NCBI RefSeq assembly: GCF_004664715.2
Contig: NC_051083.1
Location: 100,531,661 to 100,595,660, forward strand
Direction: 5' to 3'
DNA length: 64,000 nt
DNA from: Peromyscus leucopus
Taxonomy: Eukaryota > Chordata > Mammalia > Rodentia > Cricetidae
Within the stretch, counting starts at the first letter, position 1. The number at the start of each line of letters is the position of its first letter. A program made the position numbers and the translations under genes. The notes under the pieces were generated by a model. It searched no databases. It saw only the letters and a list, made by a program, of their open reading frames with translations, and was not told where the DNA came from. Positions 1 to 10,599 of this stretch are shown here, piece after piece.

Positions 1-1125
1 CCAGCTTGGCTGACACTTTCCATCCCGAAGACTTCTTGCTTTTCACTTGATCTGTATAACTACTCCAGTGTTGCAAGTCTAGCTTGGATTTGAATTGGGG
101 ACCCTACCTATGTAGGGCCAGTCAGGAGGGATGCTGGTATTGTCCTTCCTGTTAGGGGTAATGTAGACAGAGTGAGGGGCTTTGGTTAGCCACAGTAGTT
201 AAAAGATGTAGGTGAAGTTAAAACCTACTGAACAGTCAGCATTTCCTCCATTTCAACATCACTATGTGTTTGAGAGCCTAACATTGATCCTGAGATGTAG
301 TTTACTGTGAACAACTTAATGGCCGAGGTCCCACACATGCCATTTGGCATCACATGCCTTAAGTCTCTGATGCCCCTGGGGTAATGGTCACGTGACCTGT
401 TTCGACTTTAAAACTGGAATGCAATGGCCCAGGCCCATATTCCAAAAACTACCAAGACAAAAAGAGGGAGGGGCTGATTGTGTCAGTTAGCTTCCACTGA
501 AGGGATTTCTTGGATTTGCGTGAGGGGAACAGAAAGGGATTTGTTACCGTGATTTTAAACAAAATAAAAATTAAACCAAACATTCTTAAAATAAAAAAGA
601 GGCTGTTTTAAGAACAAAAGCTTGAATATATTTGTGCCATGACATTTATCTGTTTCCCCACAATTACATACGGCTTTTCTAAATCTTAAAAATATTTTAA
701 AATAGTTTTCTAAGAAAGCTAACCTTTAACTCATGTCCCATTTCATTCCTAAATGCTAGTTTTGAAGCCGTATCGTATAAGATAGTGTTAAAAATATAAA
801 GACTATCCATATGCCTTGATCTGGACTATACTTCCATTGAACCATTTATTCTCTATATTGGACATCTACTTAAAAGTGGTGAAGACTCCTTTGACTAAAA
901 TTAACTATCAGTTATTTGTAGTTTGGATTTAATTGGCTCAGAAATCCTACCCCAAAGTAGTTAACAAAAAATTTCCAAAGTTGGTTGAGGTTTGTGGTCC
1001 AAAGTGGTTTGGTTAGAAGACTATGAATAACCTTCCCATATTATCCAATATTGGAGTTGCTTCTGAGAGAAAACGTGGAAGTTTTACTATTTAGACTGTA
1101 TATTATAACTATGGAAACAATGCAG
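1..1125. other. Repeat-poor intronic sequence
   Basis: AT-rich, no element recognised and no open frame worth reporting. Bases 60-200 resemble nothing I can name. Confidence 0.5.
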
Positions 1126-1129
1126 AGCA

Positions 1130-1260
1130 GCCAGGTGTGGTGGTGGCAGACATTATAATCCCAGCACTTGGGGGGCAGAGGCAGGAGAATTAGGACTCCA
1201 TGATACCCTGTAATAAGTAAATAAGTTAAGGAAAAACATAAACAGAAGAAAAGAAACATG
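1130..1260 (+). repeat. B1/B4-type SINE, degenerate
   Basis: Carries the 7SL-derived hallmark gccaggtgtggtggtggcag followed by aatcccagcacttgg and ggcagaggcaggag. The second half is decayed, so this is an old copy. Confidence 0.7.
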
Positions 1261-1513
1261 TAGAGGAGTCTCCAAGGTCAGGAGCTTAAAAGCCTCACTG
1301 GCTTGCAAAATATAGGCACAGTTTCTACAAATTAGTTCTTAAAAACAATTATTGCAGAACCTACAAAAATGAAATGATAAAGCACTTGATGTCAGTCCTG
1401 ACTACCTGAGCCCAATCCTCTAGACCTATTGGGTAGAAGAAAACTGGCTCCTGCAATTTATACTCTAACCTTTACGCACCATTCCTTGGTATTGTGTGTG
1501 CATGTATTCATAT

Positions 1514-1622
<109 letters not shown>

Positions 1623-1915
1623 CACTAATCATTTTTAAAAGTAACTGGGAACATTTAGGAGATTGTTTGCTTTGTGTCTTTCCTCCCAGAATTTTATTTC
1701 AGTGACTTCTGAATAGCTCCTGCACTCCATTTTCAGCTGAGCATGAGCTTCTGAGCATGAAAACTACAGCTATCTTAAAGTTCAGAATAGCCTGCAGCTC
1801 AGATTAACCAGGAATGGCTCTAAATTGTACCTGAACTCCTAGAGTTGAGCACCCCTAGTGGAAGTGAAGTGACAATATAATTTTAGACTGAATCTATTCA
1901 TTTGTTTGTTTATTC

Positions 1916-2068
1916 ATGGGTTTTTCGAGTCAGGGTTTCTCTGTGTAACATCCCTGGCTATTCTGGAACTCGCTCTATAGACAAGGCTGGTCTCGAACTC
2001 ACAGAGATCTACCTGCCTCTGCCTCCGGAGTGCTGAGATTAAAGATGTGTGCAGCAACACTGCCTAGA
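1916..2068 (-). repeat. B1 SINE
   Basis: Minus-strand B1: starts with a T-rich tail and tttttcgagtcagggtttct, then ggctggtctcgaactcacag and tgctgagattaaag, ending in a degraded cactgccta. Confidence 0.9.
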
Positions 2069-2332
2069 TAATTTTAGATTGAATTTCTTCTTTCTTTTTG
2101 ACTGAATTTCTAACAAAAGTTTAACTTTAAAAAATCAGTTGAAGAAACTGTCTATGAAACTCAGCATTATGTACTATGAATTGACACCACTAATAACCAT
2201 TGTTAATTTCCTACTTTTAAAAATATTTAACTAGATATATAAAATATATATAGCTGGTCAATGAAGATTAACAAAGTCTATATGATTTTGTTGTTGTTAT
2301 TTTGTTAATCTAAAATTATTTCAAAATTGGTT

Positions 2333-2480
2333 TAAAGCCAGTTATGGTAACATACATCTCTCATTCCAGCATTTAGGTGGCAGATGCAGAAGGATTAGGG
2401 ATTCCAGGTCATCCTCAGCTATGATCCTAGCTAGCCTGGCTTCCATGAGAGCCTGTCTCAATAAGCCAAGAAGAAAAAAT
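2333..2480 (+). repeat. B4/B1-like SINE, old
   Basis: Degenerate match: catctctcattccagcattta, ggcagatgcagaaggat, then agcctgtctcaata and an A-rich end. Confidence 0.6.
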
Positions 2481-2579
2481 GTTTTAAATAGTTTTTATTT
2501 AGTTTACTGATTTTTTCATCTTTAAATTTTCTCGTACAATATAGTTTGATCATATTCCCCCCACACACACTAATCATCT

Positions 2580-2690
2580 AGCCTGACAACCTGAATTTAA
2601 TCCCCTGGGCCCACATAACAGAGTGAGACCTGACTCCTGAATGTTGTCCTCTGACCTCCACACATGGGCCAAGACACAGCATGATGTTCC
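2580..2690 (+). repeat. B3-type SINE fragment
   Basis: Internal part of a tRNA-derived B2/B3 SINE: gaatttaatcccctgggccc, then gttgtcctctgacctccaca. Promoter end missing. Confidence 0.6.
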
Positions 2691-2814
2691 CTACCCTGGT
2701 TCATGCTAATCACCATTAGTTTCTGGTCCACAGAAATTCTTAGATTGCCCATACATTAAAAAAAAACTCATTGGTGTGGACTTGTGATTTAGTATTATCT
2801 AATTAACCCAGATG

Positions 2815-2982
2815 TTTGTTTGTTTGTTTGTTTGTTTGTTTTTCAAGACAGGATTTCTCCATGTAGCCTTGGCTGTCTTGGAACTAGCTCTGTAGACCAG
2901 GCTGGCCTCAAACTCAACAGAGATTGGCCTGCCTGCCTCCTAAATGCTGAGATTATAGGTGTGCACCACCACTGCCAGGTAT
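2815..2982 (-). repeat. B1 SINE
   Basis: Tail shows as a (tttg)n run, followed by caagacaggatttctccatg, ccaggctggcctcaaactca and gtgcaccaccactgccaggt. Confidence 0.9.
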
Positions 2983-2984
2983 GA

Positions 2985-3940
2985 GTCCAATTCTTAATTT
3001 CTACCCTTAGACCTAACCAGTTACCCGGAGTGCCAGCTGAATTATGTTTTGGCTATTTTGTAAATTGTAAATAGCATTGAAATCTTAAGTGTCTAGTATC
3101 TTTAATGCTATTTAAAGTCTAATTACTAAAATGTGCCTAAGTTTGTGTCATTTGGATTAGAAGGATTAGATATGACGATTGAGTAATATTTTAAGGGAGG
3201 TAAGTCTCTTCTACAAACGTTATATACACATTAGACTTGATCATGACTATTCTGGCAAAGTGTTAATATCCAGGACACTATCAGAAAACCAGTGAAAATT
3301 TCGTCCTAGGCAAAATAGTATGACTGCTACTGAGAAAAAAGGGGCAGCTTGGCCATGGTGCTTGAGCATTAAAGTGATGGATGCCTTTGGACAAGAGAAT
3401 GAAGTCCACTTCTTATTCCATGGTCTGTTTTCGGTGCCATTTCTACTTGGCTTTCCTTATTTCTTGACATCATATTCTTCGCATTTATGACAATGGCAGG
3501 CATTTGTATTTGTATTCAAATACAAATTTGTATTCTACTATACTCTGGGTGGAATGTACATATCCCGAGCCATTTCTTGCTTGTAACTGATTCTAAAATT
3601 AACTGGTATGAAATCAAATTTGAAAACGAACATCTATTAGTATAGGACAGCTTGAGTATCTGTTTTTAGACTTATTTTGCTAGTATGATGGGATCTTAGT
3701 GGAAAATGATCTAAAGGGAAAAGATTGATGGGTAAAAAATAAAACTAACTTTAGAAGAAGATTGGAGGCTGGGTCATGCTTTGAATCTGTGTGCTTATTC
3801 TAGGGAGTGATGTGCCATATGATGTAAGTTTAATGGGTTGGAGGTTTTCAAAAGCTTTTTGGATGCATCGTTGTAACTGTTTTCAGTTTTGAATCCTTTG
3901 TTTAAAGTTGTAGCAATGCCTATGTGACATCCCCAACCCC
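2985..3940. other. Single-copy intronic sequence
   Basis: No repeat recognised. A small palindrome at 3519-3534 (aatacaaatttgtatt) overlaps a 9-bp-arm hairpin just upstream. Confidence 0.5.
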
Positions 3941-3954
3941 ATGTGTCTGTGAGT

Positions 3955-3993
3955 ATCTGTGTCTGTGTCTGTGTCTGTGTCTGTGTCTGTGTG
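3955..3993. repeat. (TCTGTG)n microsatellite
   Basis: About six tandem hexamers of tctgtg/tgtctg. Confidence 0.9.
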
Positions 3994-4059
3994 TGCCATA
4001 CAGGGATGGACAAAACATGTCTTCCTCAGTGACCTGCCTCCTTACTTTTTAAGACAGGG

Positions 4060-4262
4060 GCTCGAACTGAAACTGGAGCTTGCCTGTTTGGCTAGCCTGG
4101 CTGGCTGGCGAGTCCTGGGGATCCTCCTGTCTCTTCCTCCTCAGTGTTGTCAGTATAAGCGCGTGCCCCCTCATCTGTCTTTCTTACGTAGGTGCAGAGG
4201 ACTCTGAACTCAGGTCCTCGTTCCTGCACAGCAAGCGGCTTACTGCTGAACCACTCCTTAGT
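4060..4262 (-). repeat. B3 SINE
   Basis: Minus-strand tRNA-derived SINE: cctgtctcttcctcctcagt, aagcgcgtgcccc, gaactcaggtcctcg, then gcaagcggcttactgctgaa, the inverted promoter end. Confidence 0.7.
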
Positions 4263-4387
4263 CCTTCAATGCCATTCTTCGAGGCCAGGCTCATAATACA
4301 TAGGTCAGTTTATTTCAGTTATGGAGGTGAAGCATTTTCAAAAGATTCACGGCTAATTTCAGTTGTGTTGAAGGCTTCCATATTCTT

Positions 4388-4494
4388 TTTTAAAATTTTC
4401 TTTTATTTATTATTTTTTTCCATTTTACATACCAACCACAGTGGGGGTGGGTAGGTGAGGGGAAGCAGGAGGGGGGCAGGGAGGGGGAACTGTG
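4388..4494 (-). mobile_element. Very short L1 insertion with internal inversion
   Basis: The first half (4388-4440) is minus-strand L1 3' end: a T-rich tail, then cattttacataccaaccaca. The second half (4441-4494) is the following C-rich part of the L1 3'UTR in the opposite direction, ending gggggaactgtgg. The junction has inverted ccacagt. The insert is flanked by an 18-bp direct repeat with two mismatches, gaaggcttccatattctt (4370-4387) and gaaggttgccatattctt (4495-4512). This is the signature of L1 twin priming. Confidence 0.75.
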
Positions 4495-4589
4495 GAAGGT
4501 TGCCATATTCTTAACACTTCTAAGAAAAATGTGAGTATGGATTGTTCTGGGGATGAAGAAACATTACATTTCAAAGAAAATACTGAAAG

Positions 4590-4700
4590 AGGAGAGGGGT
4601 GTGGCAGCACAGGACTGTAATCCCAGCACATGGAATGTGAGTATATATAGTGAGTTCCAGGCCAACCTCAGTGGCACGGGATCTTGTCTCAAAAGAAAGG
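4590..4700 (+). repeat. B4/B1-like SINE
   Basis: gaggggtgtggcagcacagg, actgtaatcccagcacatgg and atcttgtctcaaaag mark a degenerate copy. Confidence 0.65.
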
Positions 4701-4879
4701 AGGAAGTATATTGGACATGGTCTCAGAGGAACTGCCTCTGAGCCAGAATAACATTTCATACACACACATGCTCTAGACACTAAGCATTTCAGTTTTGAAA
4801 TGTGGAGGAGCTCCATGATTTTAGCTGACTGAATTTTTTTTTTTTTAAATGCGTATAATCTGGCCATTCTCAGTTAACT

Positions 4880-4880
<1 letters not shown>

Positions 4881-4924
<44 letters not shown>

Positions 4925-5106
4925 GTGAGTGTTTTGCCTGTATCACTTCTAGTACCTGGTGCCCATGGAGGCCAGAAGGGGGTGTCAAATTCTCTAGATC
5001 TGGATGTAAAGACAGTTGCAAGCTGTTTTATGGGTGCTATAATTGAACCCAGGTCCTCAGGAAGATCAGGCAGTGCTCTTAACCACTGAGCCATCACTGC
5101 AGCCCC
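4881..5106 (-). repeat. B3 SINE with long poly(T)
   Basis: An uninterrupted run of about 40 T (inverted A-tail) followed by atgtgtgagtgttttgcctg, ggaggccagaagggggtgtc, gaacccaggtcctcagg and accactgagccatcactgca. The homopolymer may be collapsed or expanded in the assembly. Confidence 0.85.
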
Positions 5107-5119
5107 CGTTTCCAGTTAT

Positions 5120-5367
5120 ATTATCATTTTTTCAGGCCTGGAGATGGATGACAGGGCCTCCTTCATGCCAGGCAGGCATTCTACTAACTGAGCTATATGC
5201 CAGCCCCACTCGTTCTTTTCTGTTTTGGAACAGAGTCTTGCTAAGTTGCCCAGGCTAGTCTTAAACTCACTTTGTAGTCCAAGCAGGCCTTTGAATGTGT
5301 AATCCTCCTGCCTCAGTCTTTCAAGTACCCTGGATTATAGGGTTGCACCCACCAGGTCTGGCTACAG
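5120..5367 (-). repeat. B4-type composite SINE
   Basis: The ID-like half (ctaactgagctatatgccag) is followed by a B1-like half (ttgctaagttgcccaggcta, gggttgcacccaccagg). Confidence 0.65.
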
Positions 5368-5713
5368 ACTGATTTTATAATATGAAAAAAAAATTTTTCA
5401 TAATGTTTAGATAGGTGATTGATGATAAGCATAGCATAGCTTATTATAAAAGGCATTGGGTGGGGAATCTCTGGTCTTTTATTCCTCCACTGTCTGGACA
5501 GATAGGCCCTTTTCAGTAAATCACTGTTGTACTCATATCTGGAGTTTACTTGATTTTTAAGGCATCTGTTTTTAATCTATGCATTTCAGAAGCATGCTGA
5601 GAGGATAAGTGAGCTATGTGAATCCTTGGCTCTTTAGCAGACAGGTGCTATGTAAATCCAGCATACTGTAGTATATCATAACTGTGCTAGGGCTTTAACA
5701 GGGCTTTTCAGAA

Positions 5714-5785
5714 CACTCGGGTGGGGCTCAATAGAAGAACATTTGCTTTATATGCGTGAGGCTCTGGGTTCAATCCCCAGCTGTG
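5714..5785 (+). repeat. ID SINE
   Basis: tRNA-like body: gtggggctcaatagaagaac, then gaggctctgggttcaatccc. It runs straight into the adjacent dinucleotide array in place of an A-tail. Confidence 0.7.
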
Positions 5786-5805
5786 TGTGCGTGTGCGTGT
5801 GCGCG

Positions 5806-5849
<44 letters not shown>

Positions 5850-5865
5850 CACACACATATACACT
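5782..5865. repeat. (GT)n(GC)n(AC)n inverted microsatellite
   Basis: GT/GCGT on the left, alternating GC in the middle and AC on the right make one long self-complementary tract of about 60 bp. It can fold as a hairpin/cruciform or adopt Z-DNA. Confidence 0.9.
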
Positions 5866-6059
5866 GGCTGTTTTCACTATTTAAGCCCTGAACAACTGTA
5901 CTTGAATATAAGTGATCTTCAGCTATAAGCAAAGGTATACTAAGTCAGCTGTAATGTAATGGAAAATCAGAAATATCCATACCAAGAGAATAGAAACCTA
6001 CATGTAATATTCTTTATATTTTCCATTTCAAATATTGTGCAGAATAGCATGTTAATGTC

Positions 6060-6680
6060 ATCAATTGATTTTTCCTTTGCAACTCTTAAGTTTTTCTTTA
6101 TCAATTGTCAATCCACAGTCTCTTGTCTTCCCCTACTTGGTTCTTTTCTTACATTTTTAATTAGCATACACACATTTGGGTTTCATTATGTCATTTTTGG
6201 ACAATTTTTTTGTTTAGTTTCATATACCTCTCTTCTCCCTTTTCCCCTGGTACCCTTCCCTACCTCCCCAGCCTCCTTTCTGCTTTTATCTCGCACATAT
6301 CAGTTTCCCCTTCCTCCTCACCTCTCCCCGCACTTAATGGTCCCCTTTCTAGTTTCATAGCCCATGGCTGCACTCACCTTTTGCCTCTTTACATACGTAT
6401 AAAAATTATATGCTAGGATGCACACATGAGAGAACATGATTTTTGTCTGAATCTGGGCCATCTCACTTAAAATAATGTTTTCTACATATTCATTTTCCTG
6501 CAAACTTCATTTTTCTTTATGGCTGAATAAAATTACCCACTGTGTTTGTATTACGTTTTCTTTATCCATTTATCTGTTGATTAACATCTAGGCTGACTCC
6601 TTACCTTGCTGTTGGGAGTAGAGCAGCAATAAAAATAGATATGTCAGTATTTCTGTGGTAGGATACAGTGTCCTTTTGCA
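6060..6680 (-). mobile_element. Old L1 3' end (Lx-like)
   Basis: Minus-strand L1: a pyrimidine-rich 3'UTR (ccctggtacccttccctacc) followed by the end of ORF2. The minus strand of 6318-6503 keeps a motif NIILSEMAQIQTK typical of the L1 ORF2 C-terminus. Many substitutions; no intact frame. Confidence 0.75.
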
Positions 6681-6724
6681 ACATGCCAGGAATGATGAAA
6701 GCTGAGTCATGGTAGATACGATTG

Positions 6725-6888
6725 AATGTAATTTTTTGCATTTATTTATTTTCTGTGTGTGCAATTGTCATGGTGCACATGGAAGTCAGAGGACATCCTG
6801 GAGAAGGAGTTCTTTACTTCTCTCATGAACTCAGGGCGTTAGGATTGGTGGCAAATGCCTTTCCTGCTGAGCCATCATGCCAGCTGAG
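6725..6888 (-). repeat. B3-type SINE
   Basis: gtcatggtgcacatggaagt, cagaggacatcctggagaag and ctgctgagccatcatgccag. Confidence 0.7.
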
Positions 6889-7304
6889 TTAAATGACTTG
6901 AGAATAACCAAGAATTGACTAGTTTCTAAGAGTGGGCTATTTTTACTCCTAAAACTCATTATCATTTTTTAATTGTGTCCTCTTACTTCAACCATCTGTG
7001 TTTTAAACTATTCACTGGGAAAGGCATTTTGTGTAATCCTGTAACTAGTCCATTGAAAATAGAAGTTTAATTATCTCAAGTTGTGACACACACATGGAAA
7101 AATGAATACATATACACATTATACTTATATGTAAATATGGAAAGTCCTTAGTTTGTATAAAATGCAATAGACACTCAACAAATGTTTCCATTTATAGCTC
7201 AGTTCATGTTTTACACTATCTGTTTCAGAGATTTGGATTTCTCAATTAATTTGAACGCTTTTTCCTTACTACCATTTGCCACTAAGAAAATAGGGTGTCA
7301 GGGA

Positions 7305-7535
7305 AGGTGAAGAGATAGATAGCAGTTAAAAAGTGCTACTTGCTCTTCTTAAAGAGGACTTGAGTTCCATTCCCAGTGCCCACATAGGGTGGCTCACAAC
7401 GCCTGTAACTCCTGATTCAGAGACGCCAACATCTTGTTCTGGCCTCTGAGGGCAATTACACTCATATGCACATACTCCCATACAAACACACATCCAAATG
7501 TAACCAAGTTAAAAATAAATCTAAATCTGGAAAAT
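7305..7535 (+). repeat. B2/B3 SINE
   Basis: gagatagatagcagttaaaa resembles the promoter end, then gttccattcccagtgcccac, ctggcctctgagggcaat and a tail with aaaaataaatctaaat. Confidence 0.8.
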
Positions 7536-7554
7536 GCAGTGGAATTTTTTGGTT

Positions 7555-7745
7555 TGATTTAAATTTTGCATTGATTTGTGTATGTGTGCGCACACGCACA
7601 TGTATGTAAGCTCCAACACATGAGTCAGAGGACAACTTGCAGGAATTAGTTCTCTTTCCACCATGTAGGTGTCCCTTGGATTTAACATGGGTCCTCAGGC
7701 TAGGCAGCAAACATTCTTCCTCATTGAGCCATTTCAACAGCCCTT
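7555..7745 (-). repeat. B3 SINE
   Basis: gagtcagaggacaacttgca, tgggtcctcaggctaggcag and cattgagccatttcaacagc, inverted relative to the copy just upstream. Confidence 0.75.
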
Positions 7746-7759
7746 ATTCATTTTATTTA

Positions 7760-8210
7760 ATGTTATTATGAAAATTCTATTTTCTGTTGCTTTTCATTTT
7801 GAATGCAGATTTTTTAAGCAAAGATGTAGGCAGCTTTACTTAACCCAGAAACCTGTTTACCATTGAATTAATATTTTTATGAAGATATGCTATCCAATAG
7901 TCCAAGGAACTTCCCTTCAAAGGAAAATTGGAAACATGACTCCTAATAAGTTACATATACCATTTACAATAAACTAATAACCATTAACAAATAGTGCTTA
8001 AACAAAGATGAAAGGTAATGGTTAATGTTGAGGCCAGGTTTGGTAGATGGGAGAGGAGGTGTCAAGATTTGCAGAGTTTTCATAGTAATAGAAATATCAG
8101 TGTTAAAAAGATGCTTTTGGAGAAAAATAAAAATAACATAGACAAAATCAATTAGTGAAAACTGAAATGTGGAAAAGGCAGGATTATAAACTATATCACT
8201 ATCCTTTCTT
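7760..8210. other. Single-copy intronic sequence
   Basis: AT-rich with no recognisable element. Confidence 0.5.
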
Positions 8211-8214
8211 TAAA

Positions 8215-8350
8215 AAAAATTTGTGTGTGTTTGTATTTGCTCATGGGCAGAGGATACCTCTCGGGAGTCAGGTTCCCTCCTTCCACTGTAGATTCTGGGT
8301 TCAGGTAGTCAGGGTTGCTGTAAGCACTTAGCTCAATATCTTTTCCAAGG
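8215..8350 (-). repeat. B3-type SINE fragment
   Basis: gctcatgggcagaggatacc, gattctgggttcaggtagtc and taagcacttagctca, strongly decayed. Confidence 0.5.
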
Positions 8351-8439
8351 GAACATACAGCCTTTAGAAATTGGTAAACTTAAATTATTAGACTTGAATG
8401 AATTATTTTCATTTTTCCCCTGGTAGAAGTCCTCAAATG

Positions 8440-8575
8440 TAAAGCCCAGGAGTCAGAAACAGGTGAATCTCTGTGAGTTCAAAGCCAGCCTGTTATAAAG
8501 AGGGAGTTCTAGGACAGCCATGGTTATGTGGAAAGATCCTACCTCAAAAAACTAAAACCAAATGAACAAACAAAC
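8440..8575 (+). repeat. B1 SINE, 5'-truncated
   Basis: Begins inside the element at cccaggagtcagaaacaggt; includes tctctgtgagttcaaagcca and an A-rich end with (aaac)n. Confidence 0.75.
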
Positions 8576-8689
8576 AAAAGGTTTAAGCAACTTAAGACGC
8601 TTCAGTTTACAGCTATAGTTAAACCATTTTTGTTAGTGGTTGTAAAGAAGTAATCATTTCTCTGAGTATGTTTTTGGTGATTAAGGGCA

Positions 8690-8880
8690 GGTCTTTCTGT
8701 ATGCTGAGCAAACTCCCTAGGACTGAGTTGCAATTTCAGCTCTGATTTCTTGGTTTATTTTTTTTAAAGTTTGGTACAAGATCTTGCTAAGTTCTTCAGG
8801 CTGAACTTTAAATTTTGATCCTACTTCTTCAGCCTCTAGAGTAGCTGGGATGCAGACCTGAGTTAACAGGACTGGCTAGC
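8690..8880 (-). repeat. B4-type SINE
   Basis: ID-like piece (tatgctgagcaaactcccta) then a B1-like piece (cttgctaagttcttcaggct, agtagctgggatgcagacct). Confidence 0.6.
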
Positions 8881-9137
8881 ATAATTGCATTTTAATAGTT
8901 ATGCTATCATAATTTGAAAATAGAACCAATTTATCTCAGTGAAGTTTTAAAAGTTATATCAACAGGATTCATGATCAAATATACAAGTCAACTCATGCAT
9001 TTGTTTTTTTTTTAAATCTAAACTCCAAATAATCTAGCTTCTGTTAGCTCTCTAATGAAACTCAAGCTAGCATGTAGTATTGATGTTAGCAACAAGTGAA
9101 ACCTTCCCAAACTAGAGCTCTGTAGAAAGATGAAGGA

Positions 9138-9301
9138 GCCGGGTGGTGGTAGCGCATGCCTTTAATCCCAGCACTTGGGAGGCAGAGCCAGGTGGATCTC
9201 TGTGAGTTGGAGGCCAGCCTGGGCTACCAAGTGAGCTCCAGGAAAGGCGCAAAGCTACGCAGAGAAACCCTGTCTCGAAAAACCAAAAAAAAAAAGAAAA
9301 A
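9138..9301 (+). repeat. Young B1 SINE
   Basis: Full-length B1 from gccgggtggtggtagcgcat to ccctgtctcgaaaaacc and an A-tail, with the ggaaaggcgcaaagctac 3' half. Flanked by the perfect 14-bp TSD agaaagatgaagga at 9124-9137 and 9302-9315. Confidence 0.95.
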
Positions 9302-9349
9302 AGAAAGATGAAGGAAATTTGGTGTGTCTAGTACATTGAAGTGTATAGA

Positions 9350-9500
9350 TATAAGAGAGAAAGAAGGAAGAAAAGAAAGAAAGAAAAGAAAGAAAAAAGA
9401 AAGAGAGAAAAGTGAGCAAGAGAAAAAGAAAGAGCAAGAGAGAAAAGGCGAGAAAGAGAAGAAGGAAAGGAAAGGAAGGACGGAAAGAAGAAAACAAGCA
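9350..9500. repeat. GA-rich low-complexity tract
   Basis: Irregular (gaaa)n/(gga)n purine run of about 150 bp; its translations (Lys/Glu-rich, or Ser/Phe/Leu-rich on the other strand) are not genes. Confidence 0.9.
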
Positions 9501-9501
9501 A

Positions 9502-9710
9502 GCCAGGTTTAGGATATAGTTCAGTGGTAGAGTGTTTGCCTATTATACAGCAGGCCTTGGGTTTGGCCCCCAGCAGCACACAAATCAAGCATAGTGGCAC
9601 AAGCCTATAAATCCCAGCACTCAGGAGGCAGAATGAGGAGGGTCAAAAGTTCCAGATTACATTTGAGGCTAGCCTGGAATACATATGACCCTGTCTCCTT
9701 TAAAAAGGCC
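9502..9710 (+). repeat. B4 SINE (ID + B1 halves)
   Basis: ID half: atatagttcagtggtagagt, ggccttgggtttggccccca. B1 half: ataaatcccagcactcagga, gaccctgtctcc. Confidence 0.8.
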
Positions 9711-9824
9711 TATAGGCTACTAATAAATAGAATCTTGGGTAAACTATAAAATCTACTCAAGTAAATTCAAGTATCTATTGCTCTGTCTGTCTGTCTTTCT
9801 GTCATCTATCTAGACAGATATATA

Positions 9825-9880
9825 TCATGTATTCATGAATACATGAATATGTTGTCCATATTCATGAATATGGACAACAT
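9825..9880. repeat. Two adjacent perfect palindromes
   Basis: 9825-9846 is a 22-bp perfect palindrome (inner 20: catgtattcatgaatacatg). 9849-9880 is a 32-bp perfect palindrome with half-site atgttgtccatattca. Both share the core tattcatgaata and are separated by two bases. Cause unknown. Confidence 0.95.
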
Positions 9881-9934
9881 CTTCTGTTTGTGAGTGGTTT
9901 TAAAATCCATTCAGTTAACCAAAGTGTTTATTTT

Positions 9935-10142
9935 AATTATTTTATGTGTATGAGTGTTTTGTCTACACGTTGCAAGTGTACTGTGTGTATGTCTAAATGT
10001 CCACAGAAGCCTGACGAGGGCACTGGATGCTCTGAAACTGCAGTTATAGCTAGTTGTAAGCTGCCACGTGGGTGCTGGGAACCAAACCCAGGTCATCTGC
10101 GAGGACAGTCAATACTGGTAACTGCTCAACTATCTCTCCAAC
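9935..10142 (-). repeat. B3 SINE
   Basis: ttttatgtgtatgagtgttt, gtaagctgccacgtgggtgc, aacccaggtcatctgcgagg and actgctcaactatctctcca. Confidence 0.85.
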
Positions 10143-10279
10143 CTTATCATTTAATGAAAGTATTTAATCAAGACTGTTTATATACTGGGGTTGCAAAGAG
10201 GGAGAAGATAACTCCTGCAATTTAGAAGAAGAAAAAGACACAAAGGTAATATTGGTTCTCATGAAATTTAAAATAGTTA

Positions 10280-10590
10280 TTATAGCTATTAATGTGTGTG
10301 CATGTGCACACATGCATGTGACATCAGGATGACTTGTAGGAACTGATTCTTGCCTCCCACCTTGTTGAGGCAGTGTCTGTATTGATTGTGCTGTAGCTGT
10401 GCTTCTTCCAGCCCAGCTAGATGATGGATGCTAGGGTGATTCTCCTCTCCACTTGCCAGTTCTGGTAGGAGTGATGGCATTACAGATGTGTATCACCACA
10501 TCTGGCTTTTTGCATTAGTTCCAGGATTGAGCTTGTGTCATCAGGCTTGCATGGTTACCACTTTGACCTATTGAGCCATCTCCTTCCCCT
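10280..10590 (-). repeat. Composite B3-type SINE sequence
   Basis: Two B3-like blocks: gtgcatgtgcacacatgcat to gattcttgcctcccacct, then attacagatgtgtatcacca and gacctattgagccatctcct. May be two merged copies. Confidence 0.55.
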
Positions 10591-10599
10591 CTTAAAAAT

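Noticed and set aside
3519..3534. 16-bp palindrome aatacaaatttgtatt as a regulatory site
   Set aside because: Short AT-rich palindromes are expected by chance in 64 kb of AT-rich DNA.
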